DNA of 64,000 nt from assembly GCA_963662155.1 (NCBI GenBank), contig OY759267.1:33770976-33834975 (forward strand), written 5' to 3'. The DNA is from Lamellibrachia columna. Its lineage: Eukaryota; Annelida; Polychaeta; Sabellida; Siboglinidae. The translations under genes and the position numbers were made by a program. Positions 11,273 to 21,795 of this stretch are shown piece by piece. Position 1 is the stretch's first letter, and every line of letters begins with the position of its first letter. Below the pieces are notes generated by a model. The model saw nothing but the letters and a program-made list of their open reading frames with translations, made no database searches and was not told where the DNA came from.

Positions 11273-11330
11273 CTCTAGAATATAACAGAACATTGGAAAT
11301 ATTACCCCGAAAATGATCTGAATATTAATG

Positions 11331-11484
11331 GCCTAGTGTGCCTAGAGTGGCCTCACGTGCCTAGAGTGGCTTTGTGTGCCTAGGGTGGCCTTGTGTGCCT
11401 AGAGAGGGCTTGTGTGCCCTCATGTGCCTAGAGTGGCCTTGTGTGCCTAGAGTGGCCTCGTGTGCCTAGAGTGGCTTTGTGTGC
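11331..11484. repeat. 19-bp minisatellite, about 8 copies
   Basis: Units read GTGCCTAGAGTGGCCTTGT with substitutions; one copy is shortened near 11415. Intronic to the serpin gene. Confidence 0.9.
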
Positions 11485-11676
11485 AACAAATAGAATGCAT
11501 TTTGTTTGTTTTTCAAAATTAGAAAGGAAGAAGAGCATTTCCTCCAAAAAGCAAGACCAGGGGTAAAATGGTATTTCCTGCCTGAAAGCGATAATGTTGT
11601 AACCTATGAACGTGACATCAGAGCCCAAGCAGACGATTACAGCCATTTTGAAATGCATAAGTCACTTTTGATTCAC

Positions 11677-11744
11677 CTGGAAGTCAACAGTGCCAAGGAG
11701 CTTTCTTTGCAGCGGTCCAGCGTGTTCCGGTAGTCTGAAGTCGC
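11677..11744 (-). CDS. Serpin exon: segment before helix F
   Basis: Acceptor TTTTACCTTTGTGCAG and donor GTGAAT bound a 68-bp exon. Completing the codon left open by exon 13182-13329 gives C, then DFRLPEHAGPLQRKLLGTVD and FQ, which fits the serpin pattern LxPEFxxxxxxxYGAxVxxVDFx. The phase works at both ends. Residues normally between helix C and this segment (helix D, strand 2A, helix E, about 45 residues) are not encoded in the exons found. An inverted partial copy of this exon with its splice acceptor is at 12996-13047. Confidence 0.75.
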
Positions 11745-11856
11745 CTGCACAAAGGTAAAAGAGTAGTTATGTCTGGCAAAACAAAAGTAACGATAACAAC
11801 AATAATGATGATGTCAACAAAAAACTATGACGCTAGCAACAATATATATAATATAT

Positions 11857-11920
11857 ATGTACACATGTTGGTTAAGAATGGAACCAGTGGAATTGTTAAT
11901 GTGCATGGATTGTGAACATC

Positions 11921-11996
<76 letters not shown>

Positions 11997-12060
11997 GATG
12001 TTCACAATCCATGCACATTAACAATTCCACTGGTTCCATTCTTAACCAACATGTGTACAT
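11857..12060. repeat. Perfect 204-bp palindrome centred on (TA)n
   Basis: The sequence from 11857 reads outward from the centre (11958.5) as an exact inverted copy of itself up to 12060. Outer arms of 64 bp (beginning ATGTACACATGTTGGTTAAG) flank a 76-bp (TA)n run. No mismatch was found in the arms. Intronic to the serpin gene. An arm this long and perfect would form a hairpin or cruciform, and might alternatively be a foldback artefact of sequencing. Confidence 0.95.
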
Positions 12061-12554
12061 GTCATAAACAATGTTTATTGTACGACAGCAAATAATAAAC
12101 TGACTACATACGCATTTGCTTAAATAAGACAACCCCATTCAGAAATTATAATTAAAAACAACAAAATATTTGAATGACCAACTTCGAATTCTACCAGTTT
12201 CAGATATTACCGCAATGACGTCATAAATATCGCAATGACATCACACGCACGATCTGCAACCGTTCTTTTATTCTTAGCCGCTAGGTGGCGTATGTGTTGT
12301 GAATATTTTCTATAGGAACAGAGGGTAGGATCGCACTGTACAACTGATTTGCTGCAATGTGCTCTCAGAATGTAATCCATAATATTTTACACACACGCAG
12401 AATACCATATCAACAGCACAAATCAGAACGTTACTTAAACAGTGAGATCAGCATTCTCAGTGCAGGTAATACCATCAGTGTCGTCTGAGACAGAGAACCA
12501 TGTAGACAGTACTGGTTTACCATCTTTCATGTTACATATGATTCATGAACAATC
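12061..12554. other. Intronic, no feature recognised
   Basis: AT-rich sequence between the palindrome and a minisatellite. It has a small duplicated phrase around GCAATGACGTCATAAATATC (12212 and 12231). No exon was recognised. Confidence 0.5.
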
Positions 12555-12830
12555 AACAGATGACTGAAAGATAAAGGCAGACAATGACTGATATACATCA
12601 ACAGTTTAAACAAATGACTGAAATATAGAGGCAGGCAGTGACTGATATACATCAACAGTTTAAACAAATGACTGAAATATAGAGTCAGACAATGACTGAT
12701 ATACATCAACAGTTAAAACAAATGACTGAAAGATAGAGGCAGACAATGACTGATATACATCAACAGTTACAACAAATGACTGAAAAATAGAGGCAGACAA
12801 TGACTGATATACATCAATGGTTTAAACAAG
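12555..12830. repeat. 54-bp minisatellite, about 5 copies
   Basis: Units contain AAACAAATGACTGAAATATA and GACTGATATACATCAACAGT. Short minus-strand frames in it are repeat artefacts. Confidence 0.9.
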
Positions 12831-12995
12831 TGATTTGGATGACCAGCAAATAACTATTAAATAAGCAAGATGAATATTAATTATCGTAGCTGCTAAATAA
12901 AAAATGCTATTCATCGAGGAAGTTATCTGCACTAAAATGACTGTTGTTGCCATCGTCATAGTAACTATTGCGTGTAACATAACTAATGTTTTACC

Positions 12996-13047
12996 TGCAG
13001 GCGACACCAGACTACCGGAACATGCTGAACAGCTGCAAAGTAATGCT
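12996..13047 (+). pseudogene. Inverted partial copy of a serpin exon with its splice acceptor
   Basis: The plus-strand sequence TTTTACCTGCAG followed by GCGACACCAGACTACCGGAA mirrors the minus-strand acceptor and first 45 bp of exon 11677-11744. Its translation in the same frame is DTRLPEHAEQLQ, against DFRLPEHAGPLQ in the original. It ends abruptly at CTGCAAAG. It lies on the opposite strand in the preceding intron, so cannot be used by the serpin transcript in sense. Confidence 0.8.
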
Positions 13048-13184
13048 CCTATATATACGGTATGATACTCCCCACCATTAAGTACTTCGCCACTGTCACA
13101 ACTTACATTACAAAGTAATGCTCCTATATATATGATATGATACTCCCCGCCACTAAGTACTTCGCCACTGCCACAACTTACATT
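13034..13184. repeat. 75-bp tandem duplication containing the serpin exon-2 donor
   Basis: Two head-to-tail units, each with AAGTAATGCTCCTATATATA and AAGTACTTCGCCACTG, end in CACAACTTACATT. The minus-strand reading of that end is the splice donor GTAAGT, so a second copy of the donor sits about 75 bp downstream of the true one. Confidence 0.85.
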
Positions 13185-13329
13185 TGATGTACAGATTCTG
13201 CATGTGTCGTCCACTGACCCGGCAGATATCATCCCACGTCACTCCCTGGCACAGCATTCTGAGCCCCACACTAAGGCTGACTGGAGCAAAGACTACGTTT
13301 CCTGACCTCTTCCCGTCCTTAATGAACTC
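13182..13329 (-). CDS. Serpin exon: helix A to helix C core
   Basis: Acceptor TGTGTCTTTAG and donor GTAAGT bound a 148-bp exon. It reads EFIKDGKRSGNVVFAPVSLS then VGLRMLCQGVTWDDICR, matching the serpin core SGNVFxSPxSIxxALxMxxxGAxGxT (helix A, strand 6B, helix B). The Phe, Pro and Ser of the conserved FSPxS box are represented by FAPVS. The usual GAxGxT turn after helix B is replaced by QGVTWDD. The exon begins in phase 0, after SRAINHYVS in the upstream exon, completing the helix A pattern. Confidence 0.85.
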
Positions 13330-13740
13330 CTAAAGACACAGAGAATGCAGACATGAAGGAACTGGACATCAGCTGATCACACAAACCTTTCTCTTAATGC
13401 AACCAAGAGATAAATGAGCTGATATGTTGTCTCCACTTGTAAAGGTTCAGACATCTCCTAAATACTCATGAAACTCCACGTCTTATTACTTGCCAAGTGT
13501 CGTATCAGTAAAACTCACGTAGCACTCACACTTAAATATAGTCAAGTCAATGTACATTATGTAGTTGAATAAGAAAACATTTTCGTACTGAATGATAATT
13601 ATAACAATTAACCACATAATTCATAGATTAAATAGAAATGACCATCGATAACAAGACTTTATATTATTTTGAATGATTATAACATAATTTATCTCAGTCC
13701 GTTTTTACCTAAATGTTGTTAGACACTGCTAGACATGACC
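13330..13740. other. Serpin intron, no feature recognised
   Basis: AT-rich unique sequence between exons 13182-13329 and 14029-14190. Confidence 0.5.
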
Positions 13741-13767
13741 CTTTGAACAATGTTATAAATAATCATG

Positions 13768-13930
13768 AGGGGAGGGGAGAGGTGGGGGGAGGGTTTGGGG
13801 TGAGGAGGTGGAGAGGTAAGGGGAGGGGTGGGGGTGAGGAGGGGGAGAAGTGGAGTGTGGAGGTAGACAGACAGGGAGGGGAGGGTAGGGGGTGAGGGAG
13901 ACACAGAGAAAGACACAGGCAGGGAGGAGG
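13768..13930. repeat. G-rich purine tract with G-quadruplex potential
   Basis: Many GGGG runs (for example GGTGGGGGGAGGGTTTGGGG) spaced by one to seven bases on the plus strand. In the transcribed orientation of the serpin this is C-rich, so any quadruplex would form on the non-template side of the DNA, not in its RNA. Open frames on both strands here are composition artefacts. Confidence 0.85.
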
Positions 13931-14028
13931 AGGTTATATTCTGGTTCGTACATGCATACTCACACACATGTTCGCACGTACACAAACTAAGACTTAGAAG
14001 AGATCAATCATGTGGTGCCACCTGGTAC

Positions 14029-14190
14029 TGAGACATAATGGTTGATAGCTCGCGACAGACGCAGGAGATGGGAGTGAGTCATGTATGGCGACCTGTCAGT
14101 TGACACCGTTCCATTGGTCGTTTCACCTGTCGCCTTGTCACCTGTTGCTGCGGAGATGGTCACTTGGTCCTTTGACGATCCACCTCCCAT
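14029..14190 (-). CDS. Serpin, first coding exon
   Basis: The chosen start is the ATG at 14188-14190 inside GCCACCATGGG, a near-perfect Kozak context. An upstream in-frame ATG (about 14219) is weaker. Fifty-four residues follow: MGGGSSKD, a Ser/Thr-rich linker, then LLRLSRAINHYVS, the beginning of serpin helix A. The donor is CTCA|GTACCA. There is no hydrophobic signal peptide, so an intracellular serpin is inferred; MGGGSS fits an N-myristoylation consensus. With the four downstream exons the lengths are 162+148+68+107+205 = 690 nt, an uninterrupted frame of 229 residues. Usual serpins are 370-400 residues, so about 140 are missing. Confidence 0.7.
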
Positions 14191-14606
14191 GGTGGCGACA
14201 TCTGTCGGATGGGCATGCATCGTTCTGGCAATGATGAAATGTTTTTGTTGTAGGTAGTTCTTTGATCTGAAACCACGGCATATATATATACACTGTTTAT
14301 TACTATTTGACCTGATAACTATGATGATGAACACATAGACAACAACATTTGACATTCAGAAACATAGCCAAGATAATCCATCCTGGGGTCTGAAAGTGAC
14401 ATATAACATCCAGCGCGCTGATGCAGCTATGGTCTAACACTGAACTGAAGTATCCATATAGGTCTCCACCATTAAAAAACCTTGTGCTATCATATTTAAA
14501 TGCTTTAAATTACATTACATGCCTCAGCATGTATACCTTACATTGCTAGCCACCCCAGCTAGCTGCTCAACCCTGCCATTGTTTCAATGTCTGTGTGAGC
14601 TGATAA

Positions 14607-14690
14607 GACACGTGGACTGAGGGGAAGGTGGGGGCTTCACAAGTCAAATATCATCATCAACTATACATAAAATGTCTTTGTTACTTTTGT
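14607..14690 (-). repeat. Dispersed repeat shared with the 25.5-kb region
   Basis: The complement contains GACTTGTGAAGCCCCCACCT, CAGTCCACGTGTC and ACATTTTATGTATAGTTGAT, the same phrases in the same order as at 25500-25590. This is a single inverted copy of the unit that is amplified there. Confidence 0.85.
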
Positions 14691-14884
14691 TACTTTTACT
14701 AGGGACAGTGCCAAGAACTGCTAGTCTGAGTCTTCACTCTTACCCAGACCAGTTTCCATAAAAGGCCACATTTAAAAATACAGTAGAACCCTCGATGTGG
14801 CCACCCGTTGTCATATTTACACCTCTGTAATCTGACCACTTTTTTTGTCACATGGGTGGCCTATTTAGAAGGACCTTACTGTGA

Positions 14885-15640
14885 ATGTATTGCAAAAATA
14901 ACTTGAATAAGAAAAAGTAGTTTTTATTTTTATGTATTTGTCTGGTAGTCACTGTGCTGACCACAAAAGAACTGCCAAGTTTACTGGACAACCTTGTCAC
15001 TTTAACTGAGGTGACACTTGAAATAACATATTAGTGACTTGACAGTATTACAAAGTTGATGACATTACCAAGTCCTACCTGAAGAATTCCATTATCCTGT
15101 TCCTGACTGTGCAGTCGGAAGATACAAACACTCCTTGCCAGCACTCTGCTGCGACATGACCAGCCTGGTGGCGCACTCTATGAACATGATCAGACATCAT
15201 GTCACCTTGGGATCAAGCGTGACACTATGACCTGTCTTCTCAACATGAATGATTCTCATGTTCCAGGCGACTTCATCCTGTGGCGATGGATTGACAGGTT
15301 TATCCAGGTAAATGCAGCCACTCCTATGAATTACAATGAACAGAGCTGAGAGATTGTTACAGAGGAACACTGCAGTTATATGATATTGTTACTGCCCTCA
15401 TTAGTCATTACACACAAGTTTGATGCGCACTGGTGCACACAAACATTTCTAACTGAAACCAATAAACACTTTGCAATTTTATGGTCCACAATGACAAGAC
15501 ATTTTGTTAGGACACACAACTATAATTTCACCATGTACAGTGCTGCCTCAGAGTGAATATCGTACAAATTATGTTGAAATCACAAAAAGCAGGTTCACCA
15601 CAGAAGTCTCCCAACAGGCCACAAAAGTGATGAGCTGTCA
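14885..15640 (+). repeat. Dispersed repeat, plus copy of a large inverted duplication
   Basis: The sequence around 14940-15625 is present in inverted orientation at 21795-23050 and partly in direct orientation at 17280-17500. It can be read as [20 protein letters not shown] followed after a stop by [14 protein letters not shown] ending at GTAAAT, but since all copies share DNA similarity and carry different stops I treat it as a non-coding or dead mobile element. Confidence 0.7.
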
Positions 15641-15798
15641 GCAGGTGTCACTGTATATGAAGTTTTTCTCACATGTAAATTAGGTATGGGGTCTAAATGC
15701 ACTTGGTCAAATACAAAGAGTTTGTGGAATGCACACAAATTATGTGCACAGCGGTATACATTCCCACTGCGTCACATATAAACAGATAGACTGGGCAG

Positions 15799-16793
15799 CA
15801 GGGCTGGGTCCAATTATGTAATTGTAATTGATTACAGCAAAATCGTGTAATTGTAATTGATTATGGTTTCAAAATGGTGCTGTAATTGTAATTGTTATAT
15901 TTTGCATAATTGAAATTTTATTTCAATTACAATCAATTACAGTACGTTTCATATCACAAACTACCTGAACGAATTGTCAATAAAAATATAATTTAAGTCT
16001 CACACGAGTTGAAAATCAAGACTAATAATAACACCTGCTTATATATTTACATTTAAGTCTCAGTATTCACTGTCTGGTGGGTACTGGTCAGTGGTGCTAG
16101 TGGTGGGTAGCCTTAGCAATTAGCCTTTTCAGTAAGTTGGTAACAGCCAGGAAGCAATAAACAATGCACAGACATTCAGTGAAACATTGCAGAGTTAGCA
16201 AGCCAATTACACCCCTTGTGTTGTGGTGGGTTGGAGACAGGTCAGGTGGCAAGGACCATTTATATGGCCTCTCTTCCCATTCCCAACTCATACAAAGCAA
16301 AGGGCAGACCATTTAAGAATGTCAGCTTAGAGCAGGAGCTACAACCTCAAATTAACACATCAAACCCTATTATTAGTATTTTCCAAAGAAAATTTTAGAA
16401 ATGCGCACGGATAAATGTCTGCATTGAAATATGTCCTGTAGGATTATGTCGGGATATTGCATTGTATTTTTATATAATAAAAATATGTTTTAAACGGCTA
16501 TCTTTTTATTTAATATAATTCAAAGTCAACAATTCGACAAAAAGTACAAACATTACCGTTATATTTGTTTATCAATTGTGTACAAAATATTGAAATTCAG
16601 CAAAACGTGCAAAAATACATAATTAACAAATGCTGAATATATTTGGTTCCGCATAATGTAATTGTAATTGTAATTGAAACAGTGTAATTGTAATTGATTT
16701 GGAAAATTATGACTGTAATTGTAATTGAAATAAAAAATTTAATGTAATTGTAATTGTAATTGATATAATTTTGTGTAATTGGACCCAGCCCTG
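15799..16793. mobile_element. Complete non-autonomous hAT transposon (995 bp)
   Basis: It starts CAGGGCTGGGTCCAATTA and ends with the inverted form TAATTGGACCCAGCCCTG. Both sides carry the identical octamer CTGGGCAG (15791-15798 and 16794-16801), the 8-bp target duplication diagnostic of hAT elements. Subterminal regions hold many copies of GTAATTGTAATTGA, likely transposase-binding repeats. No transposase frame is present. It lies a few bases from a possible splice donor at 16804. Confidence 0.95.
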
Positions 16794-16809
16794 CTGGGCA
16801 GCTACTTAC

Positions 16810-16870
16810 TACAACATCCAAACTTTTCCACTTCTCTTTATCTTCTCTTTCTTGTTCTTCTTTGCACTTT
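16810..16870 (-). CDS. Possible 61-bp exon of an unidentified charged protein
   Basis: Acceptor GATGTTTCTTCCAG and donor GTAAGT enclose an open frame reading KCKEEQEREDKEKWKSLDVV, an Arg/Lys/Glu-rich, coiled-coil-like segment. Splice sites are good, but no neighbouring exon of the same protein was found. It might be an upstream or unrelated gene on the minus strand. Confidence 0.35.
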
Positions 16871-17279
16871 CTGGAAGAAACATCAAAGTTTGTTTTGAGC
16901 CTTGAAAGCATAAACTAACCCATTGTGATCATGTCATTGGAGGTCGATGCTGTTTTTTTTTAAAGAAAACACATTGACACATCACGTGTCTGAGCTATGG
17001 CATTTCTTTCTACTACATAAATAGTTCAGATTGTGTTACTCCAGTGCTCTTGGCTTAAGCCTTTTCACTCCCTGGTGGAGCATAAACCATTAACGACTCC
17101 TTTCTACCAGACATTGTTTTGGGCTTGCATTTTCCAGTTTTTTCCCTATTGCCCTGAGGGTTCCGTTACTCAGCTATATTTAATTCATCAAATAAATAAA
17201 ATTTGTGTTGTGCTTATGCAATGAGTGAAGTGTATGCAAAAAGACAAACACAAAATGTAGCAAATTAATCTCTAGGTCT

Positions 17280-17500
17280 CAACAACTATTTACTGAGTAT
17301 GTATTGCAAAAATAACTCAAATGAGGTCCTGCATCAGAAAGAGCAGACGGAAGACACAAGCATGCCTTGCTAATGCTTTGCTGTGACTTCCCCAGCCTGC
17401 TGGTGTACTCTGAGCACACGATCACACATCATATTACCTTGGTATCCAGCATGAGATTATCTCCTGTTGTCATGGGCCAAAACATCCAACACCCGTATGA
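17280..17500 (+). repeat. Diverged second copy of the 15-kb dispersed repeat
   Basis: Shares ATGTATTGCAAAAATAACT, the phrase GCTTTGCTGTGACTTCCCCA and following sequence with 14885-15220, in the same orientation but with more substitutions. Confidence 0.65.
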
Positions 17501-17717
17501 AAAGGGTGGACCTGACGAATACACCAATTACCATGTGTGTTTACAGAAACTTAATATTTCTAATACCTCCATAATTTTACGCTTTTGTTATTGAACTTTA
17601 CTTGCATATTACACAGACAACACCTATTCAAAGCTATGCAAATATTATGTAACATACTCATTACAAATTTAGTTAAAAGTCAGTTTAAAATATACCTAAA
17701 ATTGTTATATCCTAATA

Positions 17718-17769
17718 TTCACGGAATCATTGTCTAGTGGTGTAGTACCATTAGATTGGAAATTGTAAA
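17718..17769 (+). mobile_element. Short fragment of the LINE at 18.8 kb
   Basis: Fifty bases including GGAATCATTGTCTAGTGGTG are identical to 18817-18868, where they form part of the reverse transcriptase. Isolated fragment. Confidence 0.8.
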
Positions 17770-17934
17770 AAATCGCCATCTAGCGGAACTTGATATACCT
17801 ATTAATGTGACATCTGAAACTGGAATACTACCTTTCAAATGATACTACACTTGTCCCATTTGAACCAATTTCTAAAAATTACATGTTGGCTTACCTGAAC
17901 GTGAACTGCCTTAACTTTTCAATGTAATGAACAC

Positions 17935-18236
17935 TGTGGGGAGATGTGGCTGTGTGGCAGAGACCCCCAGAGACAGTGTCAGACTGTCGATCGAGAGGAC
18001 TGGGGTTCGGGACTATACCAGCTGTCATTTAAAAATTTTGACAATTTTGTTTGTTTGTTCAGGGGAGGAAAACTAAAAGATCCTACACATCCTGAAAAAA
18101 AAACATGTCACGGACTCACTGGGGTTCGGGACTATACCAGCTGTCATTTAAAAATTTTGACAATTTTGTTTGTTTGTTCAGGGGAGGAAAACTAAAAGAT
18201 CCTACACATCCTGAAAAAAAACATGTCACGGACTCA
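17935..18236 (+). mobile_element. tRNA-derived SINE with a 120-bp tandem duplication of its body
   Basis: The head has a near-consensus A box (TGGCTGTGTGG) and B box (GGGTTCGGGACT) about 55 bp apart, with GTCGATCGAGAGGACTGGGG between them as in tRNA-derived SINEs. The body from ACTGGGGTTCGGGACTATAC to ACATGTCACGGACTC is then repeated once head to tail (17999-18117 and 18118-18234). Confidence 0.65.
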
Positions 18237-18767
18237 CTGGTGATCTCATTCTCGAAACTACCATTGACGTAGAAATCCTGACAAAATTAATGGACTGCCA
18301 ATTATCGAAGTAGAAGTGGGCGATATAAAGGGATTTCAAATACACATCCTCAAAATATAATAGTTTTACTTATTGTTGTACTGTTCGCAAGGCTGAAGTC
18401 ATAGTTGTGTCATCAGTTAAACTTCCACGTGACTACAAACATGAATACGTACATATTCAAGCCTGCCATTTTCATACCTGACAAGTTTTATCCACTTGTT
18501 TACTTGTCGAACGTTCGCCTGGCGGAAAGATGGTGAACCTTTCTTGGATGATGTTATTTGCACAGCCGGACTCGGTTACAAAGACGATGCATTTATATAA
18601 AATTCATGAGTGGGTGTGCCGGTGGCGTATCTAGGACTTTGTAAACTATGTAAAAACAGCCAGGCGGCATTTCCAATTGGCCCCCCATATATAAAATGTG
18701 CCACTGCAATAATTTTATCGAAACTACCTAGTTGTAAATTCAAAACCTACTATTTATTTAACAAGAT

Positions 18768-20160
18768 TTGCCATTCCAAAACTGTGCTGAAACTTTAGCT
18801 ATACCGTTGTTTTTAATATTCACGGAATCATTGTCTAGTGGTGTAGTACCATTAGATTGGAAATTGGCTAACATTTCTCCAATTTATAAGAAGGGATCCC
18901 GGTCTATGGCTGGTAATTATAGACCAGTGAGTTTAATTTGTCTAGCCAGTAAACAGATGGAATCTTGTGTGAAGGATGCAATGTTAAAACATTTATTAGA
19001 AAACAATTACAATACCCGAGACCAACATGGTTTTACAAAGAGTTGTTCTTGCCTAACAAATTTATTAGAAACTTTTGAAAGTTGGACAGAAGATGTTGAT
19101 CAGGGAGATAGCGTTGATGCTATTTTGCTGGATTTTCAAAAAGCATTTGACAAAGTCCCGAAAAAGATGTTGTTGCAGAAACTATCTGCCTATGGAATAT
19201 GAGGTAAAATTTTGGAATGGATAGCTGATTTTCTATCAGATAGAAAAGTGCGAATTATGGTAAGAAGTGAATATTCTGAATGGTTTTATGTCATTAGTGG
19301 TGTTCCACAAGGATCAGTATTGGGACCTATTCTCTTTTTAATTATATACCAGAGAGAGTATATAGTAATGTAAAAATGTTTGCTGACGACACCAAAATAT
19401 TCAGAACATTAAAAAACAAATCTGACTGTGAAATCTTACAAGCTGATTTAAATAACTTATAAGTGAGTGGAGTAATAGAGGGTGCCAAACGTTCAACACT
19501 AGTAAATGTAAAAGGATGCACATAGGCAAAGACAATCCTAAATTCGAGTACATCATGACAACCGAAAATAGTAATATTGTTTTAGCAGAAGCAATTCAAG
19601 AGAAGGATCTAGGTGTCTGGATTTCAAATAATTTGAAATGGGAGAAACAAGTTGTTGCAGCAACCCAACAAGCTATGGTGGTTTTGCGTTCTGTTAAGAG
19701 AGTGTTTATTCACTTTGACAGAGAAATGTTCAACATTGTTTATAATACATATATTAGACCACATCTAGAGTATTGCATACAGGTGAGGTCACCTTATTAT
19801 GCAAAATATATTTTAATGCTCGAGAAAGTGTAACACAGGGCAACAAAACTGGTAATAGGATTAAAGGAATTTACATGTGAGGAAAGATTAACAGAACTAA
19901 TACATCATAGACTTGAAGAACGGAGATTATGAGGAGATTTATTTGAAACTTTTAAGTTGTTAACTATGAAAGAGAACATAGACCCAGATCAGTTTTTTAA
20001 CATTAATGTAAATAATCTCAGAGGCCACAGTAAACAATTAAACAAACAACAATGTATGAAGCTATGCAGATGCCGATTTTTCAGTCAAACGGTGCTGAAT
20101 GTATGGAATGTCCTTGTCCAACGATATTATATCTGCACCATCTACTAACATTTTAAAAAA
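18768..20160 (+). mobile_element. CR1/Jockey-type LINE copy of a second family, decayed
   Basis: Successive frames give LDWKLANISPIYKKGSRSMA, GNYRPVSLICLASKQ, AILLDFQKAFDKVPKK, VISGVPQGSVLGPILF and FADDTKIFR, all conserved reverse-transcriptase blocks, then IRPHLEYCIQVRSPYYAKYI. The catalytic FADD is intact, but in-frame stops (19202, 19460, 19833) and frameshifts break it. Its sequence is clearly different from the copies at 9, 20, 22 and 29 kb. Confidence 0.85.
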
Positions 20161-20256
20161 CAGAATAGATAAAACTGGATCAAAATATGGGCAAACTATA
20201 AAAGGCTTATCTCTAGCCTTACAAATGCTCATTATGTGTAAATGTAAGTGTAAGAC

Positions 20257-21795
20257 TACAAGTTCCAGATGGCAAGTGGACAAGGAAGCCATTGACTTGT
20301 CGAGAGTCCAACAATTTTATCATCTATGATAAGCTAGTGCCCTTAGCATCAACACAATCATTTGATAGTTTGTTCCATTAATTTATCAGCATCTGTGAGA
20401 ATGAGTCCTGTCTCATGTCCAACCTACACTGTTTCTTAACTAATGCTGCTTTGTGTATTCTAGTTCTACTGCCTCCTATAAATTTGAAAAACATTTTCCT
20501 ATCAATATCCACAATATCCTCACTATCTATGTTATATTTGGTCTCCTCTTAGTCTCCTGGTCTCTAGTATTGTCAAACCACATTCTAATAAGTGGCTTTC
20601 ATAACTAAGGTCTCTCAATTCTGGATTCATTTTAGTTGCTCTTTGTCGTATTCTTTCTAGCTTGTCTATGTTCTTCTTACAATACGGCCTCCATGCTTGT
20701 ATACAATATTTACATGCAGCCCAACTATCACTTTGTACAGGTGTACAATTAGCTGTATCTCCTTATATGTAATAGTTCTCCTAATTGGCCCTAGAATTGT
20801 ATTACTCTTTGAAGCAGCATTCCCACATTGCTCTGAAACTTTCACGACAGCACTATATGTTACTCTAATTAACGTTTCTAATAATTTACAACTGATGTTA
20901 AACTCACTGGTCTCTAATTGTCATGTTCTTTGATCCCTTCTTAAATAGCGACATAATGCTCGCTTATTTCCATTCTCAGTGAACAATTCCATCTTCTAGC
21001 AACAAGTTAAACACTTTTGCAAGTGGTGTACTGATTTTCTCTACAATTTCCTTAAGTAGTTTTGGTAGTATTCGATCAACTACAGATTATTTATAATCTT
21101 TCATCTTCTTAATTTTCTTTGCTATAATTTCATGAATGATAAATAACTGCCGTAAATGATATAATTTATTGCTGGAACTGGAAGCGAGCTGATATTTTCA
21201 GTGGTAAAGACTAAGCTGAAATACTCATTCAGAACCTCTGTCATTTGAAACCTGTTTACACTATTTTTCTAATAGCCTCTTTTGACAAGTGTTTCTTTCT
21301 ACACCGTTTTCCTTGTTTTTGGAACAAATTTATCGATGATACTCTCAATTTCATATTTTAGAATATTCCAACATTCAATTGCAGCCTTATTCATCAGCAT
21401 GTTATTCCAATCTAGCTTTGCTAAGTATTTTCTCATATCTTTGTAGTTACCTTTGTGGAAGTTTCTCTTGTACGTTTTCTTATTTTTACTTTCTGATTTT
21501 ACATTGATGTCAAAATGTATTTGATTATGGTCACTGTTACCCAATGGTTCAAGTATTTTTACATTGTCCACTAATTCTTTTTGTGATGACAAAGCTATAT
21601 CTAATACATTTTCTCCCCTGGTTGGTTCTAGCACGTGCTGAGTAAGAAAGCTATCCTGGATTAAAAATAGAAATGGTTGGTCCTCACTCCCTGTGCTCTC
21701 TAGAGAATTCTATTGTATGTGTCCATGGTTAAAATCTACCATTATGATACATTCCCCTTTACTAACTTCCTTTATAGCGGTTTTTATTTTTGTGT
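20257..21795 (-). mobile_element. LINE of the 29-kb family with endonuclease remnant, decayed
   Basis: From right to left on the minus strand: an endonuclease piece with MVDFNHGHIQ and LEPLGNSDHNQIHFDINVKS (the SDH box of apurinic-type LINE endonucleases), a linker, and a rearranged reverse-transcriptase C-terminus ending in the family 3' end at 20257. Most of the catalytic RT region is deleted. It interrupts the inverted duplication and ends at its border near 21795. Confidence 0.8.

Noticed and set aside
11506..11733. Plus-strand frame of 75 codons (EEEHFLQKARPGVKWYFLPE..) as a gene
   Set aside because: It overlaps a well-supported minus-strand serpin exon and its donor; no plus-strand gene context.
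15078..15310. A protein-coding exon ending [14 protein letters not shown] at a GTAAAT donor
   Set aside because: All three copies differ by stops and frameshifts, and similarity is equally strong in non-coding flanks, so it is treated as a repeat.
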